Positions 1 to 11,666 are shown, numbered from the stretch's first letter. The stretch is 64,000 bases of DNA from Agroathelia rolfsii (GCA_018343915.1 JABRWF010000004.1:4340001-4404000); one strand, 5' to 3'. Program-made: numbers and translations. Notes: generated by a model not told the origin, from the letters alone.

Positions 1-547
1 ACGCTTTTATCAAGAGTACTTCAGTAATGAGTAGTCTTAGGAGAGTGTTAGTTACGTCAATAGTTACGAGATGTAGACAAGTAGTAAGTCTGAGACAACA
101 AGAGAAATAATAACTTACGCGCCTCGTAGTCACATGCGGCTTTCGGATGTTTGTGGTAGCAACTTCTTGACCAAAGAGACACCGTATGAGTGAAGTTTGG
201 ATGATAAATACGTATGATGACCGAATTCGAACAGCAAATATAATTAGAATCAGTAGTTCTGGATTCGTATGTATGGGTGGCCGGGTAAATACTGTATAAT
301 TGGTATATGGCTACTACAACATAGCTTAGTCAAGGACAAAACAACGAAGTTTCATTGTTCGATGCCTTGCGTCATAGGGAAGGCGGATGACATAGGGGAC
401 ATTTGCGCTTGGGAGTTTGTTTGTGATGTAAGACTTGAGTTTGTGGGTTCAGTCACAATGACTGTCGTATTTGGCGTAGGAAGGTTTCCGGCAGACACCT
501 TGCCAATGAACCAGGACTAGAAAGTAGTTAGAATATTGGCAGAGTAT
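1..547. other. 3' flank of the ubc2-like gene, no gene recognised
   Basis: Moderately AT-rich sequence downstream of the minus-strand adaptor gene. A short open frame lies at 269-520 on the plus strand, but it has no recognisable domain, no intron signals and no compositional support. I see no repeat, RNA gene or mobile-element edge here. Confidence 0.5.
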
Positions 548-2743
548 TCAGCAATAAGCACGTACAGGTACCCAGCCACGGTCACCGCCAACCTCTTTGA
601 CAGCCTAATAATAACATCATTAGTACATGAATATTAGATGAATGAGATCGATTACATATGACCAGTGATTGTATTTCTTGAACACCCTAAGGGCGTCATC
701 TTTCACTAGGTCCAGCTCTTCTTCACCCTTCTTTTGATAGTCCATCAGCGCTATACCGGGAAAGCTTGTTGAAACAATGCTGAGTGGCATTATTGGAGTC
801 TTGTTCCGATGAGTTGGTGACGACGGCGACGAAGAATCGCCACTACCATTGGCAGCCGTTGCCTCTGCGATGGCAGATGCCACTGGTACATTGGTCTCCA
901 GTAGGCATCCGGCAGGAACCCAACCTTGTTTGGACGTATCCGGGTCGACGACACCAGTACCTACTGGATCTCGCTGGACAACCCACCAGCCCCGGGCACG
1001 AGATAGTATAATGAAATAATCACCGCTAAGTGCAAGAATTAGACAAAGCAAACATCAACGTGCACCGAATGCTACCTACACAACAACGTCGAATTCGTCG
1101 GGCTGTTCTGCCATATAAGGATATATCGCGATAGCATATGACACTCCGTTGGATGTAATAGGCGTTTCTCGAGCATGACTAGATGTTGATGGTTCGCTTG
1201 TCTTTGCAGTATCGGGCGATGGTGTTAGTCCTCCTGTCGTAGGCAGTATATCCGGTAGTGCAGTTGGTCCTCCAGAAGCATTTTGGGTGCCTAATTCCTC
1301 CTTTTTATCACCAGATGGGGAAAAAACCTCTGACCAACCAGGGTTAGGCGTTGCACCCCCAGTCGGTAATGAGGGGGTGGATCCTGGTAAGAGATTGTTG
1401 ACCTCTATTCGTGGGGGCCGGGATCCCGTTCTGGTGTGGCCAAGCGAATGCGCTGTCGAAGACGCGGTAACAGAATCAGAACCGGCTTTGGGAGGAAGAG
1501 TACTTGTCGATGCTTTGCGAGCCGCATGTTTCTGTTGCGCTACTGCTATAGGTGAACGGATGTCCTTAATATGTTTGAGCATGAAGACAGGATTTTTCTT
1601 TGAATCCTTGAGCTTTTGGAATAGCAAAAGAGGCTTTTCATCGTAACTAAGACAGCGTTCGATACGGTTCGCTAGAGATATGTATACACGTTCTAGTAAA
1701 ATTTATCGGAGAGAATAACAAGCAAAATGGGTGCGTACTCGGTGCTCCGAAGCAGATGAACATGGCATAATTTTGCCAGGTGTCGTTATTAATCTTGTAC
1801 TTCTTGAGGGCTGCAGGCAAAACTTTCCATGTTGGGTCATCGAGACTGACTTTGAAGCTCTTGAGGTTATCAGAGCTTTCCTGGCGATGGGGCTGAGGCT
1901 TTCCTGCAGTGGGAGTTGAGGATGCTAGGGTCCGCGTATCCATTTGGCTATACTCGGTACGTTGAGGTGAGGGATGCGGCGAATCCGCAAAAGTGGACTT
2001 GGTGGTAGTTGGTGAACGGTCCGGCTTGACGTAAGCTGGCCAATTGAACGAATCTTGACGAGAGACAGGGCTTTCCTGTGTCAAAGACGGTAAGTTCGGG
2101 CGCTGGAAGAGACGGAAGCGAGATACATTGTGATTCGAGGATCGATTCTGATGCTCCTCGATGAATATTTGCACGACTTCCCGTAGATATCGATTATCCT
2201 CTTCCATCTGATGCATTTGCTTCTCTGACCAGACATATTAACGACAATGTCAATGCACTCTATCTAGGACAGACTAACCAAGGTTTTTAATCATGTCGTA
2301 TAGTCGCTCGATGGTGATGGACTCTCTTTTGGTCTGGACTTCAGCTGATTATCGAGTGAGACTGGAGTGTCTGTTGGGTAATATGTGCTGTACACACAAG
2401 GAGGAACATATGAATCTTCACTGATGGGTACGTTGTGAGCCAATTTCTTAAGATAGACGTTTTTGAGGATTGTAAGACGTTGTCCCACGCTCAACACGCC
2501 AAGTTGTTTTAACTGTTCCTGATCCAGCGAACATAGCACCTCTCCGGATATCTTATGGTCTATCAAGGTCAAATAGTTGACATCAAAAGAGAATGGAGCA
2601 GATGCAACCGTTCCTGAGATACCTTGAATATGGGATTCATACTGAGGGAAACCAATGCTAGCCAACCATGTCTGAACATCGGACTCGTCCCAGAACATAA
2701 TACTGCGCCTATCACCCGAAGCATTGCTGGTCGCGCCATCCAT
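548..2743 (-). CDS. ubc2: Ste50/Ubc2-like adaptor: SAM, coiled coil, RA, two SH3 domains
   Basis: Cytoplasmic scaffold predicted to tether an MAPKKK (Ste11 type) to Ras/Cdc42 signals in pheromone-response signalling. Seven exons with GT-AG introns give a continuous frame of 614 residues: 2743-2623, 2559-2396, 2333-2279, 2224-1739, 1671-1080, 1025-656, 604-548. All phases agree; the third intron end (2334-2395) is the least certain boundary. Seen in order: SAM domain (about residues 17-81, with WLASIGFPQY and KISGEVLCSLD), short coiled coil (about 105-135), Ras-association domain (about 230-310, with YDEKPLLLFQKLKD), SH3-1 (about 455-515, GWWVVQ...GWVPA) and SH3-2 at the C terminus (about 557-614, ALMDYQKK...GDRGWVPVRAYC). 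SAM plus RA is the Ste50 family; added C-terminal SH3 domains are known from Ustilago Ubc2 (not the E2 enzyme of the same name). The start at 2743 directly precedes the SAM domain; an upstream in-frame ATG exists but would add an unconserved leader. The gene looks intact. Confidence 0.88.
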
Positions 2744-3092
2744 GACGGAGATAAATGTACGATATGATATATAAGGTGATAAGCAAATGCGATTGGGCGC
2801 TAGGCTTGGGTTGGCAAGGGGTGCAGTAGTGGCAGTTGTATTCAGCAAACAGGGGCTTGCACTGGCCCAGCGCCGTGCAACACAAGTGTCGTCGAATTCG
2901 ATGTGACGTCGAATAGGCTGTGACGTCTTGGTCACATATGTAGATTTGCTTCCGGTGGATTACATACGCCTTGCCATTGCCTGGCCACAGCGGCCACCGT
3001 GACTGCCAAAGCCTGCCATTGCCAGTGTAGCCTGAGTTCCAGTTCCAGTTGCCCCATCCTATTATCATTACCTTTTCATAATCGTCGTCGCT
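2744..3092. promoter_or_regulatory. Divergent intergenic promoter region
   Basis: About 350 bp separate the start codons of two head-to-head genes (minus-strand ubc2-like at 2743, plus-strand gene at 3093). Both promoters must lie here or overlap the 5' UTRs. A TATATAAGG string sits near 2768, but its orientation and distance do not make it a convincing TATA box for either gene. No other motif is claimed. Confidence 0.55.
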
Positions 3093-6000
3093 ATGGACCC
3101 TTGGGCTTCTGGTAACGCATGGAATGATACTGAAGAAACCGTTCGTGGAGATTCCACAGAAAACGTACAGACCTGGACTGCCACAACACAATATCTGGGC
3201 AACGACATCATCGCTGGCCCAACCTGGTCCAGTACCACATCCGTTGAACCTGCCCATTGGACGCAGACCGGTCCCGTCGGCGTAGCTGACAGCTTAAGCC
3301 CCGAAACCATCTGGTCTCAGTCGATTGCACCCGAAGGTCATGAGAAAGACTCTTGGGATGAGTCTTCTGCTGATAATGACCAGACAAACACACCTCCCGA
3401 GTCCGAACTTCCTCCAGATAACCAAGACCTTGAACATCTCCCTGCATTATATGTTGGAGCTGTAGAAGATCTATCTCCAGGCTTAAATTACAAGGCTTTT
3501 GTTGCCCTTCCAGACGGTGATAGATTGGAATCTCATCCGCAAACTCCTGAGCTCGAGCACCCTTCTATCTCGTCCCCTGAGCACGACGCCTTTGGATCAT
3601 TCGAAACAGGCTTACAGTCAGTATCCCGCGCGCAAATCTCGCTTGTATCAGAGAGGAATTCCCCTCCCGCAACCCAAGGGATTGAGAGCTGGTCTGAAGC
3701 ATGGGGAAGTGCGGAGCCTTCGTCTCAACCAAGCTCGGAAGAATCCGTTGACGTAGGTGATGAATGGGAAGCCGCGAAAAGACAGAAGGCGGTAGCTGAT
3801 AGAGTCCTGGTACGCTCGTATTTAGTGTGTATTATTTCATTTGGTGTGACATAAATGCAGCCTCCTAGGTTGCTCGCCTCGATGTTGCAACAATGTGAAG
3901 ATGTCATGAGCCATATTTGGTCGTCATCATTGGTTGCGCCTACTCAGTCCAGCTCGGCCGAATGGCGTGACGGGCTCACTACCATCGAAGGCATGTGAGT
4001 AGTCTGTTGGATTCGTGTGAATTGCTTGCTTGTCTCAAACATGAAATCAAGAGAAATCATCTCTAGTAGATTCATTGTTCATGATGTTTCTTCTCCATCC
4101 CAATCATCTTCCCATCAGTTTCAGACAGCAAAACTCATGGGAGAAGCTCTGAGGCTCACAAGACATCTACCAATGGTGACCAGAAGTCCTTTGGGATTAT
4201 ACTTCGCGTCAAAGGGCTCGACAGCCTGGGAGACATCCGTTAAAACCCGTATCGACGTGGCTGCCGATGATCTTCCTGTCGGGTGGAGGGTAGCTCAGAA
4301 GAATGAACAGATCGAATCAGACGTTAAAGCAAGCAAGGATCTTAGCAAAAGGTCAAGTTTCCTATCTTTTTGGGCAAAACGACCAAATCAACCCGTTGGC
4401 GATGTGAAGCCACTTTCAGCGGATTCTACTTATGCCGCCTCTAAAAGTAGCCTTGATTTTGCCGAAAATCCATCCACGCCAACCCTGCCAGTGAAGCACT
4501 CCATCTCCGCTACAACTGCTAACCCTCTCGACGTACCTACCAAAACCACTTTTCTGACGAACAATCTCCATGATATGGATGTCGAGTCCAATCGGACACC
4601 CTCGATCGACGTTGGCACTTCTACTCCTGCTCTGGAGACATCTCAGCCTGGCCCTTCTGCCGTTTCACGTTTCCTCAATCGATTTTCTCGATCGTCCAGA
4701 GCTGCAGCTCCAGTATCATCTCGTCATAATTCCATAGCTCTCTCCGGAGATGATCTCGAATTTTTGAATGATCTTAATCTGGTTCCAAGTGTTGCAGATG
4801 ATGATGACTCGGGAAACGATCCACAGATCCAAGCGCTACAGAGTATGATGAAAGAAACACCATACATGGTAGCGAACAAAGTTGATACACCTATTCTGGC
4901 ACCACCGCCTCCGCCACCCAAAGTATCACTTACTGCATCCTCAAATATACCTACTCCGGTGGACTCTCTGCGATCCCCAATCGCCGCGGCTTTCGATGCT
5001 GAGACTAGTCTCAAGAGCACAAAGAGCACAGATGCGTTGAGAGTAGATCCGACACCATTTCCACTGTTTGAATCTTTTACTGCCATTTCTGAATTATTGC
5101 CTGCGGATGTAAAACCTTCGAAACAGACGCCTATACAACCAAAAGAGGAAACCGATACCTCTTTTTGGGGTGCTTTTACATCTACTCCGCCGCCAAGTCA
5201 AACACCTGACATACCCTCCGGAAAATTCATGGACCGTACTACAGAAGCAAGGTAAGCTGATCTTACTCACATATTCTAAATACCCATATACTTGCATTAT
5301 CATGATATTAACATTTTAAAAACTAGCAGCCTTCCTTTAATATCTACCCCAGAACAGCTTATGCCATCTATCGCTATCCATCAACAAATTAAGACCTCTC
5401 TAACACCTCAGAGTGTTAGAACATCACAGTTAGATGACGACGACTTCTCGGACTTCTACTCATCAGAAACTTACCATACCCCAAGTGCGTTGTTAGTTCT
5501 AGTCGTGTTTGTTTGCCTAACACCATTATAGATGCTGCTAATTCATCAAATTTTGAATTAATTGGGTACGGATCTAGTACACCATTTGGTACTACCAAGC
5601 GCAGCGTTGCGACTGAAAAAATCTCGGACACTGTTGAACCAACTCGTCTTTTATCTACACCGATTGCGCACCGACCGATGAAAAAAAGCATACCTCTTGT
5701 TACATCTTTTAACATGTTTCAGGCTTCTGATTCTAGTCGTCCTAATTCAAACCCTCGTCCCCCTTCCCTTCTCACCGAATATGATGTACTTGGACAGCCT
5801 GATTTGTTGTCACCGACGTCACCGTCACAACCAAGCCAGTCCATCTCACCTCCACCTAATTCACAAAACATAAGGATTGGTGATTCCTCATCCATAAGAA
5901 AACAAGGGTCGCACAAGAAGCAAATTTCTGTTTCCAATGCCGAACACGAAAGGACTATAGGCCTAATGAAGATGGCTGCTAGACAATCTGGCACTTGGCC

Positions 6001-6376
6001 AACTATACCTTTGCCAGATTCTCCATTTAATGCCAGCCCTGCTACTAACCAGAAACAGCATCCTTTTTTGGGTCATGGTGTGTATTTAGATACATTTCCT
6101 AATAAAATTCTACTAATAAGAAACATAGTAGTGCCAAAGCTAGAACTACCCCCAGGTAGCATTCGAAAAGTGCAAAATAAAGAAGAAGTATTGATGGACC
6201 TCCCTATAATAATGAATCAGAATGAATTAAATACAAGTTCACCCAATATAGATATACTGGGCCAATACTCTATAGTAGAATCCCAGAGTAGTATAGCAAA
6301 GGGAGTAAATAGTAGTGTTTCTAGTACAAAACTTTCTGCACAGGATTTATCCTTTTTTGAAAGTTTTGAACTATAA
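3093..6376 (+). CDS. Large low-complexity protein with trafficking-adaptor-like motifs
   Basis: Five exons give 1012 residues with consistent phases: 3093-3809, 3861-3994, 4067-5251, 5327-5484, 5532-6376. Introns are 47-75 nt, and some acceptors have a nearby alternative AG. Most of the protein is Ser/Pro/Thr-rich and probably disordered. Two blocks look folded: about residues 225-285 (LPPRLLASMLQQCEDVMSHIW, spanning the first splice) and about 300-365 (ALRLTRHLP, SPLGLYFASKGSTAWETSVK, PVGWRV). Short acidic-aromatic motifs recur: DDFSDFY, TSFWGAF, and C-terminal SFFESFEL. Such DFxDF/FxxF motifs bind ear domains of AP-1/GGA clathrin adaptors and are found in yeast Laa2 and animal aftiphilin. 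I infer a possible clathrin/AP-1 accessory role from motifs and layout only; I do not recognise a named domain. Divergent from the ubc2-like gene. No disabling mutation seen. Confidence 0.75.
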
Positions 6377-6529
6377 ATAATAGAATAAATCTACTTTGAT
6401 ATTTTAGTTAGGTATAGTGCCTACTAAAAGTCTATTATGCTTTTAATATGATAATCTATTATATTGAGTATACTACTCTTATACTGGGGTTTTGAGGTTG
6501 AAAAAGAAATTTCTACTAAATAGTTTATA
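6377..6529. other. 3' flank of the second host gene
   Basis: AT-rich sequence between the stop codon at 6374-6376 and the first mobile element. It probably holds the 3' UTR and polyadenylation region. Nothing else is seen. Confidence 0.5.
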
Positions 6530-6733
6530 CACTGAGTAACAAAACTGTCTTAATATTTGCATTTTTTACAACTTTTGATCCATATCTCGAGAAATAAAAT
6601 ACTTAAAATTATACTAAAAATACTCCTATCAAGTATACTATATCTGCTTTAAATTGAGCCCTGGGTCATGTAATTTGGTCAATAAACCATAGAGTTATGT
6701 ATTATTCTTTCAAGGGGTATTATTGAGACAGTT
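6530..6733 (+). mobile_element. MITE-like copy of a Tc1 terminal inverted repeat, right end lost
   Basis: Starts with CACTGAGTAACAAAACTGTC directly after a TA dinucleotide and matches nearly base for base the 211-bp terminal repeat of the Tc1 element at 39129-47891. It contains no transposase. It stops at 6733, where a solo LTR-A begins within the sequence GAGACAGTTT, so the right terminus is missing. Because the parent's 211-bp repeat has inverted ends of its own, a repeat-only copy could be a mobile miniature element. Confidence 0.75.
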
Positions 6734-7415
6734 TGTCAAGAGCTGCCTTCACAGCTAGCTTGGGCAGTGCAGCGATACCCCTGGAGTGCTAACTGCTAAA
6801 GCTGCTCACTACTGGGTGGCAGCCCTGTGGGTTTGTAGAGTCACCTCTTCAATATCTCGGGGCTTGCAGTGATATGGGTGGTGTGGCAAGCAGTCATGGC
6901 ATACAGCAAATTGAACGGGTAGTCCAGTGAGATCAGATGTAGAGCAGAGAGACTAAGTAGAGATAAGGTACTAGACAAGATACTCAAGGACACTCGAGTC
7001 CACAGGTTGACTGCTAGCTATGTAGTGGGTGTAGAGCTTGTTTAGGGCTAAACACACTTAATTTTCTGACTACTGTATCTACTATATCAAGTACAGTACT
7101 ATATACTAGAATACAGTAGTCACAGAAAGATAAATAAAGAAATGAAAGAAAACAATAAAGACAATAAAGATCCAGTGTGTGCTGCATACTCTGGTAGTCA
7201 TGCCATGCTATGCATGAAGGCAGGGGTGCATTCCTTTGGAACCATCAGTGGTCTAATCATTGATCAGAGCACAATCATAGGAGAGTCTAAGTGTGATCTT
7301 CCCAGATAGGAAGGATCCGCTGGTGCGGGTACATGGCAACTCAGGGAATGTTGTTAAGAAGGCCAGTCAGCATGTGGAATGCTCTGATGGACAGAAGCAC
7401 ATCAATGATGGGAAG
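6734..7415 (+). repeat. LTR-A copy 1, 3'-truncated
   Basis: Begins TGTCAAGAGCTGCC like the other ten family-A LTRs and follows them for about 680 bp, through the shared segment around TGGACAGAAGCACATC. At 7415 similarity stops and AT-rich sequence begins, so roughly 190 bp are missing. No right-hand target duplication is visible. Confidence 0.8.
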
Positions 7416-8223
7416 TAATAAAAGGTTATATATATTATATAGACAAGTGTAGTGTATCTTTATGTATACTACTGTAGACCTTGTTTAAGCAATTACTAAT
7501 AAACGTTAGTGGTAATAGGTGTAATGTAGACTACTTGTAGTCCACTAGTTACCTATGTAAAAGACAATACACTTACTTGTTAGAAAAGGTATGGTCTGTT
7601 TGGAATATAGGTAAAAGCAAGTTAAAACCTATATATGTAAAAGTGGTTAGTAACTGTTTACACCTAAGATAATACTTTAGCCAGTGTCTTGTAAGAACAC
7701 TTACTTATTACTCCTTTAGAATAAGGCTTTGTGTTTATCTTGTTGTAGACTTTGTAAGTCTGTGAAGTGAAGTTAGTATGTGAGCTAGTCCTTAGACTAT
7801 TTAACTCACTTATTCTGATGAAATAACTTGTCATTTCCAGCTGATTTCACTGGTGCTTATATAATACAAAATATTCTAATTTCTACAAGATTAGTAAGAC
7901 ATTCCTGTGCTTATCCAATCTGCTTAGTAAGAAAAGTTGCTTACAAATCTGCTTACAAATTAGCTTAGTAATATTCCTAATTGCTGAATAATATACTTGG
8001 TAAGCAGTTTGTGCACTTGGTAAGCAATCTATGTGCTTAGTCAGTAATTTGTATAGTATTGGTAAGTAAAGATGTCCATTTATCTCAATATCCTATTATT
8101 AGATCTGTATTAGTAATATTTTATAAACATTACTAATATCATGGGTTTGCTTAGTAAATATTTTGGTAATTTATAAGCAAGGATCTAGGTTGTGAAAGAT
8201 CAATTAGTAATATTCACAATGGA
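7416..8223. other. AT-rich sequence with repeated GCTTAGTAA-like words, no gene
   Basis: About 800 bp of low-GC sequence between the truncated LTR-A and the copia-1 LTR. It has many scattered variants of GCTTAGTAA and its reverse TTACTAAGC/TTGGTAAGCA, densest from about 7900 to 8200. There is no open frame of note and no recognised element boundary. It could be a decayed element or the target sequence into which copia-1 inserted. Confidence 0.5.
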
Positions 8224-8559
8224 TGTTGAGAAATGAATATTTAAATGGAATTATTTAATATTTATGGAAAAGATATTCAGAATTAATAAAGTCAAGTAAC
8301 TTCAGATAAGACAATCTTATCTCTGATAAGATTAGATATAATGGAATATCAAAAATATTAAATAAATGAATATAAATGAATATATGCATATTATTTCAAT
8401 GAATATATGCATGTAAAGCATTGTTAATATCTCAACAACAAACAGTTGTAAAATCATGAAATAAATAATCATGTATGATATGATGTTAGAGGATTATTTG
8501 AAGTATTCATTGGAACTATTGGAAAGATATAAAGACTGTAAATATTCAATCTTTCAACA
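8224..8559 (-). repeat. copia-1 3' LTR
   Basis: On the minus strand it begins TGTTGAAAGATTGAATATT and ends CATTTCTCAACA, so it has TGTTGA...TCAACA ends and is about 336 bp. It is immediately preceded on that strand by the purine-rich tract GAGTGGGAGTG, the expected plus-strand primer. The second LTR of this element is not in the window, so the outer edge rests on the TG...CA ends alone. Confidence 0.65.
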
Positions 8560-8572
8560 CTCCCACTCAATG

Positions 8573-9327
8573 AATGCTTTATTGCTTTATCCATCTAAGA
8601 TCATTTGTTAGTCCAGCTAAATTTGAAAAATAGCTGTGCTTTGTTTCTGCCAAAGGCTTGGTTAAAACATCTGCTAGTTGTTGGTTAGTATTTATATATT
8701 CAGTCCTAGTAGTACCATCAGAGACTGTTTCTCTGATAAAGTGATACCTGACTTCAATGTGTTTAGTACCTCTACCACCATGTTTGGGGTTATTGGCTAG
8801 GCTAATAGCTCCTTGATTATCTGTGAAAATAGTTGTTGGGTTAGATATATCTTCACCTATGTTATTTAGTAGTTTCCATAACTATTTGACTTGTTTTGCT
8901 GCTTCTGTGAGAGCCATATATTCTGCTTCTATACTGGATAATGCAGTAGTGTGTTGTCTTCTGGTTGACCAAGAAGTTGCACCTTTGCACATCATGGTAA
9001 TGTATCCAGTAGTAGATTTCCAGTCATCTAAGTCCATTGCTCAATCTGTATCTGAATATGCAATGAGTTTCTTTGGGTGTTGTCCTTAGTAGACAATGGC
9101 TTTATCCAGGGTTTTGGATAGGTATTGGAATATATGATTTACTATAGTGAAATGCTCTTTTCCAGGATTTTCACTGTACTTGGCACATTTGTTTACAGCA
9201 AAAGTGATATCTGGCCTAGTTATAATGGTTAAGAATGTGAGTAAACCAATTATATTTTTATAGTGAGTTTTATTGGCCTCTATCACTTGGTTAGGGTTAG
9301 TTCTGAGTTGGATGCTTGCTGACATTG
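8573..9327 (-). pseudogene. copia-1 pol fragment: end of RT and RNase H
   Basis: Minus-strand reading with copia landmarks: YKNIIGLLTFLTIITRPDI, then after a stop near 9088 a YSDTD-type block, TTGYITMMCKGATSWST, the RNase H signature TALSSIEAEYMALTEAAKQ and DNQGAISLANNPKHGGRGTK, ending TEYINTNQQLADVLTKPL. These are the classical copia RNase H motifs in order. Several in-frame stops make it non-functional. It is separated from the RT palm by solo LTR-A copy 2 and rejoins across the CATTG duplication. Confidence 0.85.
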
Positions 9328-10204
9328 TGTCAAGAGCTGCCTTCGCAGCTAGCTCGGGCGGTGCGGCGATGCCCCGGGAGCGCTAACTACTAAGCGGCTC
9401 ACTGCCAGATAGCAGCCCTGTGGGTTCGTGGAGTCGCCTCTTTGATATCTCGGGGCTTGCGGCGATACGGGTGACGCGGCAAGCAGGCACGGCATACGGC
9501 AAGTTGAACAGGAGGTCCGGCGAGATCAGGCGTAGAGCAGAAGATGTCAAGCCAGAGGGAGATAACTAGACAAGATGCTCGAGGACGCTCGAGTCCACAG
9601 GTTGACCGCTGGCTATGCAGCGGGTGTAGGGCTTGTTTAGGGCCAAACACACTTAATTTTCCGACTACTGTAACTACTACATCAGGTACAGTATATATAT
9701 ACGAAGTACAGTAGTCGTGAAAATGATAAATAAAGAAAAGGGTGAAAAACAATAAAGACAATAAGGAATAGCGCGCGCCGCGCGCTCTGGTAGTCGTGCC
9801 ACGCTGTGCACGAAGGCGGGGGTGCGTTCCTTTGGAACCATCGGCGGTCTGATCGTCGATCAGAGCGCGATCATGAGGGAGAACTAAGCGCGATCTTCCC
9901 AGATAGGAAGGATCCGCTGGTGCGGGCACATGGCGACTTGGGGATTGACATCGAGAAGGCCAGTCGGCATGTGGAACGCTCTGATGGACAGAAGCGCATC
10001 GATGATGGAAAGGAAGCGAGAAAGGCGGCCATGCACATGGCTCCGGGGAAACGTCGGCGGACACATCGGAAACGCTTCCGATGCACGGGGTACGCGGCGA
10101 CTCAGAAGGGAGGGCGTCGCCGGTGACTCCGTCGTAGATGTTTGCGTGTGTTGATGTGTGCGATCGGGACGTTCGGCGGCCGGGTGCGTTGGCGGGTTGT
10201 GATA
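9328..10204 (+). repeat. LTR-A copy 2 (solo LTR)
   Basis: Complete 877-bp family-A LTR beginning TGTCAAGAGCTGCCTTCGCA, with the final ACA changed to ATA. It is flanked by the 5-bp target duplication CATTG (9323-9327 and 10205-10209). Apparent long open frames inside it occur on both strands and recur in all family-A copies; I read them as a by-product of LTR composition. Confidence 0.92.
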
Positions 10205-10209
10205 CATTG

Positions 10210-10814
10210 GTGTAGAATATCCTTTTGAGTTTTCCTTTTGGAATTTCTTTAGGATACCTTCACAGTAATCTTTTTGATCAATAGACAGTAATTTCTTTTT
10301 CCTGTTTCTATTGATGTTGATGCCTAGGAATGATTTAGCTTCTCCAAGATCTTTCATTTCATATTTTTCCATAAGTTTTTTCTTGAAGTCTTGGATTCGC
10401 TTTTTCACTTTTCCCATAAATAATAAATCATCAACATATAAAATGAGAATGATTTTATCATTTGGATCTCCTACTTGTTGATGGTTTATGTAGATACCTG
10501 CATCTAAATGTGTTCTTTTGAAATTCATTTTTTCAAGTGTTAAATGTATTTCAAAATTCCACTGTCTGCCTGCTTGTTTTAATCCATAGAGGGACTTTTT
10601 GAGCTTGCAAACTTGATTCTCTTTTCCTTTGACTAAAAAACCTATGGATTGTTCCATGTAAATTTTATGGTCAAGTTTTCCATAAAGGTATGCAGTGGTA
10701 ACATCCATTTGGTCAATTTCCCAATCACTATATGTGGCTATTGCAAGTAAAACCCTGCATGCCTCATATCTTGCAACTGGTGACCAAGTGTCATCAAATG
10801 TATCATCTGTTTGT
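10210..10814 (-). pseudogene. copia-1 pol fragment: reverse transcriptase palm
   Basis: Minus-strand reading of the core Ty1/copia reverse transcriptase. Landmarks in order: DDTWSPVARYEACR, IDQMDVTTAYLYGKLD, KLKKSLYGLKQAGRQW, the catalytic LYVDDLLFMG box, and MKDLGEAKSFLGI. The reading is open from 10708 down to the LTR-A junction, so this is the best preserved piece of copia-1. The N-terminal part of RT lies beyond solo LTR-B at 11672-12107. Confidence 0.9.
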
Positions 10815-11666
10815 TGTCATGAGAAGGGAATTTTTGCCGATTTTTTGGTTATTTTCTTGTAATATTTGGACCATTATTTAATTAGTTATTACACTTTCTT
10901 CTCTTTTTCATTTTTGTCTTAAGAAAATTACCCTTTAGGGCATGGACTGTGGGCAGTGCAGTAGTCATGTGATTGGCCCTCATGTATTGCTAAGCTGCAT
11001 GTCACAGGAGTAATCTCGGGGCTGTGCGTACTTCCATTTCATCATCATGTACAGCCTAGAAACATAGCCTTCCTTTTCCCTGAACTATTCCTAACAGTTA
11101 CCGGTACTAATCCAGAAACAGATTTCTACATGGATGCCTGGTGGAGTTAGGCTAAACATTCTTTCCCTGGCATTGCTACTCTTATACTTCTATCTCCCTC
11201 TGTGCACAGACCATGAAAGCTGTGCACGGACTATTCCTTAGTAGTATAAATAGTGTATGTAACTTGTCCTGAAGAGCTCAGCTTCGACCTCTTTGCCTTC
11301 AGGCAAGTATAGGTTTTGTATTTCAATAAGTAGAAGATTACTAATATAACTTTGCCTTCAGGGTATATTCCTCAGGCCTAGGCCCTTTGTCCTAGCCCTC
11401 TCTCTCTCTCTCTCTCTCTCCCTTTTTTCTTACTTGGAGGTGGTGCAAATCCCCTCTTGCATGTGTGTGTGATATTCCTAAGAGCATCATAAGAAGATAA
11501 GCAAAGTACCCAGCATGTTCCCAATAGATAAGGGATTTGCGTATCTGTGGGAAAACTTGTCTTTCTTAGGTACTTAGTCTTGGTGTTGAGAAGTTTATTG
11601 TTTGATTGCATTGTTAGTAGGCCCTCCACACCCAACGCAGTAAAGTCAAGGAGTAGACTCTTGACA
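10815..11666 (+). repeat. LTR-B solo copy 1
   Basis: 852-bp LTR beginning TGTCATGAGAAGGG and ending CTCTTGACA, flanked by the 5-bp duplication TTTGT (10810-10814, 11667-11671). It matches the LTRs of gypsy-1 and gypsy-2, including the TATAAATAG box, the CAGCTTCGACCTCTTTGCC leader and a CT-microsatellite tract. No internal domain remains, as expected from LTR-LTR recombination. Confidence 0.92.

Noticed and set aside
269..520. Open frame of 83 codons on the plus strand
   Set aside because: No domain, no start context or intron support, and it lies in the 3' flank of the adaptor gene.
9399..10126. Long overlapping open frames such as MHRKRFRCVRRRFPGAMC that recur at 13712, 19777, 22043 and 59030
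   Set aside because: They occur on both strands in every family-A LTR, are repeatedly truncated, match no domain, and are explained by the GC-rich composition of the LTR.
11395..11425. CT microsatellites (also 23040, 29390, 31310, 37645, 56965) as regulatory or recombination sites
   Set aside because: They are part of the U5 of LTR-B type elements and vary in length between copies like ordinary slippage tracts.
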